DNA of 64,000 bases from Branchiostoma floridae. Taxonomy: Eukaryota > Chordata > Leptocardii > Amphioxiformes > Branchiostomatidae. Made by a program: the position numbers and the translations under genes. Under the pieces are notes generated by a model. It had not been told where the DNA came from, searched no databases, and saw only the letters and a list, made by a program, of their open reading frames with translations. Shown in pieces: positions 32,115 to 44,100 of this stretch. The DNA lies in assembly GCF_000003815.2 (NCBI RefSeq), contig NC_049995.1, forward strand, positions 8,119,897-8,183,896, written 5' to 3'. Each line of letters begins with the position of its first letter. Position 1 is the first letter of the stretch.

Positions 32115-33597
32115 GCGGTATGACTGCTTGACTGACCAAACGAGCACCAAGAGGACGAGTGTCATATTCAACCAGAAGAAACAGTAGAACCCTTTCCCTC
32201 AAGCTAAGAGTTAACAAAAGTATCTGTCGCTACTACGGACGAACAGATCATCCTTTTGCATAGTTTGTTTCGCATCTTCAAAATATGATTAGGGGGGCTA
32301 TTCAAATAGTTTATAAAATAAGATGCAACTCATAGCTACACTAAAGCGATGTAATCGTATTCTATCATATAATCTTTTCTTTCATATGACGTTCTTTGAG
32401 TATTATGACGTAGAAATGTCATAAGGGTTATAAATGTTAATGCACTTTTTTAGATATCTCTGTTAATTGTGCAATGAATGGCAAGAACTCGAAATAACGC
32501 TTGTTGATAACAGTGATAGAATAGAAGTTTATAGTAAACTATACGCTCAGCCTCCTTAGTGCAATCTCTCACTCCTTTGTCCGTCCCTTATATGGTCATT
32601 TTGACCTCGCCGTTTTCGGTCACGTTTGCTTTACCTCCAGCGTTTTTTTTCCTGTTAGCATATCAATTCTTATCATAACCACTACCAAATACCATTTGTT
32701 TATGGTCAATAGACCAACTCCAGAGCCCCACTGTCCTTCGTCAAAACGTAACATGCAAATTACGAACTTAGAAAATGCAAATATTTCATTGGTCATACCG
32801 CAGATTGGCATTCCCATGAATCTGTTAGACTGCTTTCGGTGATGAGGATATCAGTATTCATAATAATTTACATAATATAAGTATAAAAATATATGTAGAT
32901 CCTTACATATAAAGATATATAACGTTATAGAAATATATAGCAATGATCACAGTGAATTTGTTACTTGCGAATTGGTTCTCTAGTACAGTTTTTACGTCCA
33001 AATTATCAGGCCGAATGGAAAGAAAAGAATGATTATTCAAATTCATATTCAAGATGTCATTTTGAAAGGAAACAAAAACAGTCAAGAAAACAAACCGAAG
33101 ACACAAAAAGTCAGATTTATGAACTGTTTGATCTTGCATTAGGCTGGTTCGCACCAAATCATCCAATGGGCACGACTCATGTAGGTCATTTGCATAGTTG
33201 TGGCCTAATTTGCATGTTCAGGACACGTCACCCTAAGCGACATCTTTGCTCAAACCTAGGAGGCCATTATAACTTTATAACTCCCTTCAGAGAAAACAAA
33301 TTATCCCTAAAGCACTATGAAATGTTCAACCATTTGGCAAAAAAATGATTAAGAAAACATCCACCCATTGTCTTTGGACTCATATCTAAATTCAAGAACG
33401 ACAAAATTTATGTTGAACCAACTATTATTTCGAAACTATATTATACCGTTAGAGATGCTATTACCGAATTATAGTAATATTTTTTTGCAATATATACAAC
33501 ATATATTAGAAATACAATACAAATAGTATATGATATACAGGTGCGCTTGGCATGCTTCGAAATCATAGCAATGAAATTATTATCATCGGTACCAAAG

Positions 33598-33603
33598 AAT
33601 AAA
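33598..33603 (+). terminator. candidate poly(A) signal for gene B
   Basis: AATAAA lies about 1.5 kb after the stop codon. It would imply a long 3' UTR; a nearer variant signal is possible. Confidence 0.2.
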
Positions 33604-33630
33604 ACTGCAATAACAGAGTCATATTATATC

Positions 33631-33849
33631 TAACGCTAGTTCACCTTTATCTGCGAGGTGACCTATATCCCTTGTATTTAAAGACAGGGTTTTTAGGGAT
33701 ATCAAGTCGATGGACGGTGGTTTAAAACTGAAATATTGTGAAAATATTGTAATTTGAAACCACCCATAAACTTCATATTCCTAAATACCCTGTTTTTAAA
33801 TACAACGGACATAAGTTACCCCGCGGATAAAGGTGAAGTAGGTTGTCAC
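33631..33849. mobile_element. CCTTTATCCGCGGGGTAACC MITE, copy 5
   Basis: A full-length copy: TTCACCTTTATCTGCGAGGT on the left and GTTACCCCGCGGATAAAGGT on the right. The internal GGTTT ... GAAACCACC blocks are also inverted. Confidence 0.85.
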
Positions 33850-36343
33850 TGAAAATTTAGAGTTATATGTGTAGAATTGAAAGTAAAATGTATGCTTTGA
33901 GGCCGAATTTTGATTGTAGAGACTGCTTTCTGTAGATGAAAACACTGCATATTATTTGGGCCTTTCTTGGTACACCTTTTTTCCTAGAGAACTCTCCACC
34001 CTACATTCAATAAATATGTAACGCTGTAGGCTATATAGCCAATGTGGAAATATTTATTAAGACATACTAGTATATAGCATTGCATAGATAAACATATTCA
34101 CCTAGCTACCAGGTACTAGTAATATATTTTTACAAGGCCCAGGCATAGTAAACATATTTACCTGCCTTGGCCTTGTATAAATATGAGAGAACGTATAATA
34201 GAAATATTTACGGAATTTGCACTTTTATAGATCACATATTGGTGTAAGAATCGTGCAAACACTTCGATTTTGCAACAGAAAAAAATGATTCAAACCTGAC
34301 ATGCTGATATTATGATGCACCTAAATGTGATACAAGATATCTCTTCTTGAAATAGACGCATGCGCTCTGTCATGTTTCTACTATGTAGATTAAACTTTAC
34401 TTTCCTGATCTGTTGTGTCGGCTTGTTTGACTCATTGACTCTATATATATAGTTTACATAATCATACTTTCTATAGCGACAGGCAATAAGTCTCACTTAA
34501 TGACAGACACGTCGATTCAAAAACATAAAAAGAATTCGAAACGACACACATGTGGAAATATCAGAGACAGCAGACGTCACCCAATGACAGTGTGAGTTGA
34601 GGACTGTCAGAAAAGCCGACCGGTCTAAAACACCAACATCTGCTTAATTGGAGATTCGGTCTGGTTCAAGTACTATACAACAACGCCCTCTGTCAGAATG
34701 TGGTGGTATTGTACTACCAACAAGGGACCATTCATTGAAGCAGTATCTTATCTCCCAAGTATATCTTTGTGGGCAAATTTGTTGTGGTTTGTGACTGCAA
34801 ATGCATCCCTCTCCAAGATCCGATCGCTTTTACAGATAAATGGCCGAAAGAACAAAATAACCCCCCAAAATACTTCTGATCGAATATTATACAGTAATAA
34901 TCTTTATTGCGCATCCATGCCCGAAGGCTAAATGCACAAAAGGACCACATGCGGTCTTATGATGCAGAGTAAAAACTAGGCTGAATGGAAAGAGAACTAA
35001 GACACTATGTGTTACTACAGGTAATATCGTATACTATCACTATATCATATACTATCGCTATAAAATATAACGTTAACCTCCTTGTCACAAATAAACTCCA
35101 AAGTACTATCGACTAGTGAAGGCAGTTTTGTGACGACTCTACTTCATCCAATATAATGAAGAAAATCTATTGTACAGAAGCCAGAGTCTTCTTGTATATT
35201 TGTTTGTTTGTTTGTCTGTTTGAGTCTTTATTCATCCATGCTCGCAATGTTTGGCTCCATCCGGGTTGCATGCTCTAAAATTGAACACGTCATGCGTCAG
35301 CAGTCGTCACCAGATCATGCGATCTGCGTATGATGCAACCACTGTCCAGTGACAAACCACCACTGTCCAAATGTCTCCGGGACACGATATTGCGTCACCA
35401 GCACCCTGTCAACCGACAAACCTTACTGCGTCACAGGCGATTGATCGAGTAGCCGACCTGTGCCCACTGCAGGCCTTTCGCACGCCTTACGTTATCCACC
35501 AATCAGAGCGCGGCACGTTCTTTCCCGCTTTGTTATGGTACCAAACCATTCATGTTGGATAGGGGTCCACATAATTTAAAGTCCCCATTTTTGGAGCTGA
35601 TAGAATATAAAAACATCATAAATACATTATAAACGATTTTTTTTTTGCTTTTGAAAACTTGTTGATATGAAGAAAATAATACTCATGAATAATAAAACAA
35701 AGATTTCACCCGTTTTATACCTTGGTATAGCCCGCCATTTTCGCGCGCGATGTTGCAACCGCAGCCCAGTCAATGGCCTAATATGGGAGAAGCCCGCCAA
35801 ATAAAACGACAGAAGATTCCAAGAAGGAAAAGGGTGTAGATAATGACTATTTTGTAACACTTAGCTTTAAAATAGCACTATTCACTACAATCAACATCTA
35901 TTGAGTATCAAATATAAAATATTCATTAAAAACCAAGTTTAAAATTTTATTATTGATATAAAAAATATTATTTCTAAAAAAAAAGTCACGAAAAGACACC
36001 CCCATAGACAGTTTCAGTACGACTACCCCAGACGCTTTCAATCTTTGTCATTGCGTCATCACTGTGATGATGCAAGAGCCGAGCATTTGGCGCGCCTTTT
36101 TACTCACTCCACAGCCTTCCGCTGGCAGAAAATAGGCCCAAAAGGAAGTACTTCAACATATGACTCAGTATTATATAAACGTTACTAATTCTCTAAGACA
36201 AATACGGCCAAACAACACGTGGAAGCTTTAACGTTGCCTTCCCTTTTTGCCAGTATAAACAAATGCTTTTATGATGGCTCAGCCGTTCCTTTAGATTTTG
36301 CGGAAGCAAAATACAATCAAAATTTTATTTATTTCAGAAAAAT

Positions 36344-36429
36344 AACGTTAGTTATTCGTTCTTTTTAATTGGTTTATTGTTTTATTAACGTTAGTTATTC
36401 GTTCTTTTTAATTGGTTTATTGTTTTATT
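36344..36429. repeat. perfect two-copy tandem duplication, 43-bp unit
   Basis: The block starting AACGTTAGTTATTCGTTCTT occurs at 36344 and again at 36387 without visible differences, so the duplication is recent. Confidence 0.9.
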
Positions 36430-36955
36430 AACTCCTTTATTTGCCGCATGTACAGTTATGCGTATTTTGCTTCTTTGCATACTTTTTACCTAGGTTAGAA
36501 AACTAGATAGTATATAACGTTGCTTGTTCACTCACGAGATGTGGGCCTTTTTTTGTTTGTTTGTGAGCTTCTTGGTAGTTTTGATACTCCAATGAATTAT
36601 TTTAACTATCTTATTTTAATTTGGAATAAATTATTTTAACCCACTTGGATGCTCGAAGCGATGAGTGTTCTTTTTTTTTTAAAGAAATCTAATGCGAAAT
36701 CGCGAAGATTCTTGAAATTTTATTCATAGACATAACGTGTTAGAGGAAAATTATTGACAATGTTTTTTAATGTCTGTGAAGTTAAAAAAAAAGATTCAGT
36801 GTGATGACCAGGATTATAGGCTTGACATTGTATCAAACTTCCTTGATATACTAAATGATAGGACGAAAACACAACGACTCGTGCCGTAATAATTTTTTTT
36901 TTTCACAAGAGAATTGAATTTGAAGGTGCAGAAAAAAATTGGCGCCCGACACTTG

Positions 36956-37907
36956 CCATGCGGAGTGATATAAGTTGACGTGTATCTGTGAGTCGGTGCC
37001 GTGTGGCGAAGGGGAGGGGAGTTTCAGACCAGGCAGGACACGCAGGTAGCGCCATGGAAGGACGTACTTTTCGCCATTTCTGCCTCTAATTCGGGGTCGG
37101 CCGGGAAGATCGGGCCAGCCCGGTTAGTTCGGCTAGCTCAACTCAAGCCTGCGGAGCCGCGTGGAGCTTCAGAGCGTCGCCGATCCCGAAATAAAGGCAT
37201 CCAGAGCCGAAAGGAAGAGAGAGAGTTGGGGGCCTACCCTGGTCTGCGGTCCGGCCATCTTGCGAAGGACGTTACGCTATAAGCAGCACGTATAGGGTGA
37301 TTCACGTCTTGCGCAACGCCTTCCGATCTTGAGACATAGTCATTGTTGCCACTGTGGATCGCAATTCCTCCCAGGACTTTTTCCATTGCAGCTGGACTCG
37401 CCACATTGCGACAAAGAGCCAAGGTTCGTCACAATCATATCTGGTCTTTTCTCGTGGCATCAATTTTTAGCCACGTTGCGTTGCCAACAAAGACATCGTG
37501 TGTTTGGCGTAAACCGTACACACGGAACGAGCTTCGAGAACTCTCGATTCCCGAGGAATTTTTGATTCCTTTCCAACTGGAAAAACAGAGAACTGCAACG
37601 ATCAAGACTCGATGTTCGAATCATCGTGACTTTTCTTCAGTGTTTTTGCTATTTTGCTGCTACGCACAACAAAAAATAGAGCCTCGCGGGGACTGACTGT
37701 TGTCTATTGTATATTGTGATTGTGAAATCGACACACAACGAGGGAAAAATCCCGAAAACTCGACCTTTTTTCAACATTCCAACGATTTTTTGTAGCATCC
37801 AGCACTAACTCCTGAGCATTTTCTTGCTCGTAATTTTGTTGCAATATATTTCCTAGACTCGTACTTGTAGCCGATTTTCCACAAAGGAGGAAAAGGGAAG
37901 GCTCCAT
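36956..37907 (+). promoter_or_regulatory. Tribbles promoter region and 5' UTR
   Basis: After an AT-rich spacer, the stretch 37000-37280 is G+C- and CpG-rich (for example TCGGGGTCGGCCGGGAAGAT), as in a promoter CpG cluster. It is followed by about 600 bp without a competing splice acceptor, up to the ATG at 37908. The transcription start is probably near 37000, but no core element is decisive. The 5' UTR may be intronless. Confidence 0.45.
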
Positions 37908-38156
37908 ATGAACATATACCGCTCGAATCCCATCCCTATCAACGATGAGAACTATAAGACGGTTCCGTTCGACCCACCACCCGATCTAAGTTGTTCACCT
38001 TCTAGTCCAGTTCTCAGTCCAAGCAGTCCACCATGCTTTCCACAAGAACAGGAGGAAAGTGTGTCTGTCATTGGGCAGTACCTGCTGACCAAGCAGCTGG
38101 ACGGAGGCCTGTTCGAGGCTATTCACACACTCACAGAAGAAGAGTTTGTGTGTAAG
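37908..38156 (+). CDS. TRIB: Tribbles exon 1
   Basis: 83 codons from the ATG, ending in FVCK before donor GTGAGT (phase 0). It encodes the Ser/Pro-rich N terminus and the first strands of the pseudokinase lobe, ending on the retained lysine. Confidence 0.92.
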
Positions 38157-41100
38157 GTGAGTTCTAGGCTAAAATTTTACCATCATCATTGTGGAGTGTG
38201 TTTTTATGTCGAGGTTTTACGACGACAAGCATTTTTATCAAATTTGACTTTTCTAGTGATGTGACTTGGGTGACTGCTGCGTCGAAACACTTCAAACTTG
38301 AAGTTGAATCCTACAAAAAATTAAAGAAAATTGTAAGAGTGGATACCAAATTACAGTATTGTTGCATCATCATAGTTACATGTAGATGCACATCGACGTA
38401 GTCTGCAAAATTTAATGTTCGCTGTTTTGAAGCTAATGTAATACTTCGGTATGGTTTGGGTTATGTGTGAAACTGAAAGTGCTTTCTCGTGCGTCCTCTA
38501 CTTCAAAATAAAGAAATTACGAAAATAACTCAAAACCTGAAGATTTCAGTAGTTAGCTAGCTCTTTCCTTGTAACCGTAATATGTTCGGAACTACTCTTG
38601 GTAGCTTTGCCAGCATTTGCGCAGCTGGAAAGTTTGGATACGATATCAAATTTCCAATTGTTTTTTCCACAACACTATAGTACCTGCTCTCTGTATCCAT
38701 TTTTCTGGGCATGTTGGTACATTACGACAAATGCGTCGAAGTTTTCGACTGTTTTCCAGTACGTGATGAAATATAGCACCCAGTGATGCAAGGTGTCTTG
38801 TCCCATCCCTTCTTTAATTGAACAGTCAACAACTCAGCGCTCTTTTAGGGAAGCCAAACGACATGCAGTTTTCACTGGGCAAACATGCGGCACAGTCGAG
38901 TCTTTGTCTCGCCCCTATTGGTCACCTTTTGTTGATGCGTTCCCGCTTCTTACACCATGAATGGACCACTGAAACGTTAGTAGTGCAAACAGAACTCGCT
39001 ACGCACCAGTTTTTAGAGGAAGAGAGCCTCTGTGTGTGGTTGGCTGTTTTAGGTCAGTTGTTTTAGGGAAAAAAAAGACAAATCTCTCAAAGTACTACAA
39101 GAGGACATGCGCATGATGCTGGTATTGTGAGATAGAAAAGAGCATCAATTTCACCTATAAACAAAATGCAAAGACAAAGTCTTTCATATGGTGATGAAAT
39201 CATTTTTTTCGTATGAACGATGTAATATCTTTGCAGGGCAAGGTGTAGAAATGCGACATTTTTTTTCGGACAATGCAAGCTGCTTTTTTTAACAGGAAAA
39301 AAAGATGCACATGTTACCTTATGAATATTCAACCCAAGTGTTGAATAAAAGATTCACTTACAGAGGAAGCACCTGCCCATATACTGTCTTTTCATTAGGA
39401 AAAAAAGGAGGGAAAAAATATGATGAATCTAAAATCTTTAGGAAAAGGAAAATGCAAGTGCTAAAAAGCTAAATATGTGGGTTTTTTTAGTGCTTTTATG
39501 GGCTTTGTGTTTGTTTTTGGAAGTAAATTGAGTCTGAAATTGTACAATTCACACCTAGTTAAGAACTGGTGCCCCCAATTCACAGCTTCCAGCCCCCTTT
39601 TGAAGTGAAAATACAAGCCCTTGTGCCAGTAACAAAATTCATTTAGCACCCTTACACAAAATGGATTGTTGTGTATTGTAAAACTTCAACCTTGCCAAAC
39701 CCACATCCTAAACTAGCACCTTACATAGCACCTATAACTGTAGTAAAGTCAAAAAAAAGAACAGTTACAGAAACAGAAAAATCGTAGCTTTGAAATTTTG
39801 TTTTTGCTCGTCATGCCTTTGGAACCAGCTTTGACACAAATCTTTGGTAGACTCCTTAGAAATTAGGACTCAAGAAAGTTATTGTGTTGGGATATTTCAA
39901 GTCAGAGTTGAGGGATTTAAAGGTGTACGCATGTCACGATTTTGCCTTTAGGGCCGGAAGCTCTGTTTCTGGCTGGAAACCTTCCATTGTTGTGTAGTAT
40001 TTGCCGCAATCCAGAAAACCCCAGATGATGCCAGTTGCAGCTGGTTTCCTTTCTTCAAGCACAAGATTTCTACTATTTGATGTGTCAAAACCTCTTGTAT
40101 CTTTAAAGTTCGTCAAAGGAAAAGAACTTCGTATGAACAATTCTCTCGTTAGGCTACCAACGGAAACGTAAATTCAATAGAGCATTTTGGTTTGAGTCTA
40201 TAGCAAATCAATTACGACGGAATCTAAGAAAAGACTGCGCAGTAGAACTGGGAATGCAACAGTTGAAACGGAAAGGTAGAAGAATTGCGTACGAGTGGTA
40301 AATGTAGACCATATTTTTACCGTATAGTGAAGAATAGCTGCTTGAGCCGTCAATTACTAAGTTCCCTGCAATGAAAACCACCTTTTGTATGTGTCAAGCG
40401 CAGGTGACTGTACCTGTCCAAAGTGTTTGGTACTACCATCACTAGATGAGTCATAGAATAATCATCTGACTCTTTAGACTTAGAACAAGACACCGTATTC
40501 CTCGTGATTGTGAACAAAAGACAAGTAGAAGTTGGTGCCAAGACGTCTTTTTTGTCAAGACGTTTTGGCAACGACTTCACAAAAGAAGTCTTACGCATAG
40601 GCTAGATTTCTAAGGAGGAAGTCTCACGACATTCCTTTAGTTAGTCATGTGCAGTCGTGTGTGTACTAATACTACTGAGAAGAATTTGAACAAATCTCTC
40701 CCAACGTTTTTATCGTCTTTGATTGTGTAAGTCGTGACGAAGATCACGACAAAACGGCGTAAAATATGCAGCCTTTTTAGGATGTATATGAAAAGTTGTG
40801 GGATACTGCCAAACCTATATAACCGACTACCACTACACAAGGACTACTTGGCCAGTGCGACCACTTTTTTTAGCTTTAGCAAGCATTAAACTTAAAGTTC
40901 CTGTCTATACTAGTATAGTGACCACCTGTCCACATAGTCATTAGACCAGATTTTTTCTGTCTCAACTTCAAGTGATTTTTTGGGCAGTTTTGATTTTCTT
41001 CTCTAAGTAGGCACAGAAAATAGTGTAGAACAAGTTGCAGAAAATGTCTAGTGTAAAAAAAGAAAGACGCAACACCAAAAATTTTAAAAGTTGTACAATC

Positions 41101-44100
41101 TAAGTCTGTATTGGGCGTGTTACAAAGCTAAAAACGGTGCTACTCTCGTGGTTGTGCAATCTTTCCGTATGTGCCGCAACACCTACGATGACCTGAGCAC
41201 GCGGCGGTGGCGTATTGTTTACTTTGAGTCACGCCGTGCGACAAGCGGACTGAAGTCTTCTTAATGACCAACGGCTGGAATGAGTCACACATCTCGTTTT
41301 ACACCTAGGCTAGAACAAACAATGTTGGTCAGGTGACAATTGTGTACACTTGTGTGGATTTCAAAGGGTTGCATCATACCCTGTGCATAACAGTTGGAGC
41401 AGTGCCATGGGGAAATAAGGGGGAAATCTTTGCAACACAAAATCATCACAATAGTTCATCTGTGTTCGTAGTCAGTTAAATGTAGTACAGGGCTCTTTTT
41501 CAACAATGAATTGTAGTGAATTTTTGCCAGTCTTTTTTTGCAGTGTTCTTCAAAATTCAAATGGTTCAATTTCAGCTTTACCCAATTTTTTGTGCTTTTA
41601 CAACTAAGACCTTTTTTGTGCTTTTGAGAACTTTTTACACGAGTGTATCCAATGTAATTGCAAAATGTCTTTATATATAGCAGCATGTATGTATAAAATC
41701 ATGTGTAGCAATAAACAATGATCTTAATGTTGCGATAATTCAAGTTTTTAACTGCCAAATCATCCTTACTTAGAAAGATGCATGAATTTTTCCAGTTTTA
41801 GAAGTTGTTCAACACCAAAAGTGTGTGTCACGATATCATACCCAGCTGTTACACACACAAGTTACTCATGCTCACACCCTACATTGTGATGTGGCAATGT
41901 GGATACAATGACATCATGTAGTGGAAAAACTTCACACCAACTCGCTACATACTCCCCTCTCTCCTTACCTCTGTGATAATTAAAACCTAATTGATTTGTT
42001 TAATTTGGATGTGTTAATTGGATTCTACTGCAGCTTGGCTTCCAAAAATCAAGCCAATTTTTGTTGGTTAACTGGTTCACAATGAGTTGTACTACTGCAT
42101 GCTTGTATAAATTGCTTTCTGTTAAATTTACTCATTATAATGGTATAGTATATACAAACCATTACCCAATTCTGGTTATTCTGTTCCAAAATTATCACAG
42201 TTGTCCTAGCTAGCTTATATGTCGCTTAGGAAATTTCCATGAGATTGCTACGCGATTTCCTGCGAGCATTAGGCCTCGGATAATCGGGTTAAACCGCCAC
42301 GAAGGTCGCATACTCCAGTATGCAAATGAGGTGGGCGTGACCGGTGGCACGAAGGGGTGGGTTGTTGCATCACTCCGTGTGTAATAGGGGGGCAATTTCT
42401 GGTCATAGGACCAGTATGTACACAAACAGCATGTGATTCTGTTTTGAACTGAAGTCTGATGTAATTCTGCATTGCAAAACTGTTTTGTATTTCATTCAAC
42501 AAATTATCTTGTGACCATCTTGAAATACTGGTGACACTATGTACATGTACAAGTAAACATTGCCTTGTGTTGCATCATGTGTGTTAGTGTTATAGTCTCT
42601 TCAGTGTCTTGGTATTTTCAGTATCCTTGATTCTTGAACTGGAGTCATAACATAGCTTATGATTTAATATCCAGAACATTCTAGAACATTCTGTTTACAA
42701 CTAGATGCTTAGCTTTTTTTGTTGTTGCAAAATCACTGACTGGTGAATAATGAAAACATTTTTTTGTGTGTGTGAATTCTGTCTATTAACTTGGTATAGT
42801 ATGCAGAAGAAAAAGATGAAAATATGAATAAAATGAGAATCCAATTTTTTTCTATGTTTGGGACTTAAATTCTTATGTATATATTGTATGCAGATTCGAA
42901 ATGCAGTCAAAAGCAATGGCAAAAAATGATGTTGAAATTTTTTGGTGTTGACAATTTTTTGTTGTTGTGTTTCCGCGCAGGTTTTAGAGATCAGTCGTTA
43001 CCGTGAGGCCATGGCAGCTAACTTCAACGTACTACCTCACGACAATGTCAACCAGATCGTAGAAGTCATCCTCGGCAACAAGAACGCTTACGTTTTCTTC
43101 GAGCGTAGTCACGGCGACATGCACTCGTACGTGCGGAACAAGCGCCGGCTGAAGGAAGAAGAGGCCGTGTGGTTGTTCTTCCAGATCGTGTCCGCGGTCG
43201 CTCACTGTCACGATAACGGGGTCGTGCTACGAGACCTCAAGCTGCGAAAGTTCGTCTTCCAAGACCCAGAAAAGTAAGTTTCCCCATTTCTAAGACAACC
43301 ATAATGTTTTTACTCATAAGATGAAACACCTGTTTTGTAAAAAGCCCTATTGCAAAATACTGCAGTCTTGTGAAAAAAGACTTACTGCAAAATACTGCAG
43401 TCTTATAAAAAGCCTTACTGCAAAATACTGCAGTCTTGGGAAAAAAAGAGTTGCTGCAGTAAGGTTTTTTACAAGGCTGCAGTATTTTGCAATAAGGCTT
43501 TTAACAAAACAAGTGTTTTGAAAAGATCGAAATCCATCCACGGTGGTAAAAAAATACGCGGGTGATGTTGACAGAACCTTTTGAGCCGCGGAAGTGTCCA
43601 CTTCCCGCATGTTTAGATTACCTCAGGTTAGAAGGAAGTTGTTTGTTGGATGAGACGGGGTTTTAGGTTTCTGTGTCAGTACAAGAGCTAACTGTACAGT
43701 ATAGTAGGCGTTTGTTTTGTAGGCTGGGTCTTAGATAGTTATCCGAACCAGAATCTCAAGTGTTTTGAGTAAGGGTCAGTTAGTGAAGTCTTTTCCCATG
43801 ATGGTGTGTTGTTCAGTGCTTTTACTAATTTAGCTACAGTGCTCTTCAACTTTTTTGTCTTTCTTTTTAGTTCTTTTTAATGTTGGTTCACCTTTATCTG
43901 TGGGGTGACCTATATCTGTTGCTTCCCCTAAAAACGTGGTTTTTAGGAATATCAAGTCAACGGACTTGGTTTCAAATTGTAAGATTTTAATACATATTTC
44001 AGTTTGAAACCACTGTCCACCGATTTCATATCCCTTTAAACTCTCTGTTTTTAGATACAACAGATATAGGTTACCCCACGGATAAAGGTGAACTAGTGTT

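Larger units (their letters stand above)
32115..36955. other. intergenic region between gene B and Tribbles
   Basis: AT-rich with no supported exon. The start is probably the gene B 3' UTR. It contains a MITE (33631-33849), a TTTG-rich tract near 35200, a CCAATCA with GC-rich surroundings near 35498, and a 43-bp tandem duplication. An open frame of 127 codons at 32965-33348 has no recognisable domain and no coding context. Confidence 0.5.

Noticed and set aside
32965..33348. 127-codon plus-strand open frame
   Set aside because: No domain, no splice or promoter context, and AT-rich codon composition; probably a chance frame.
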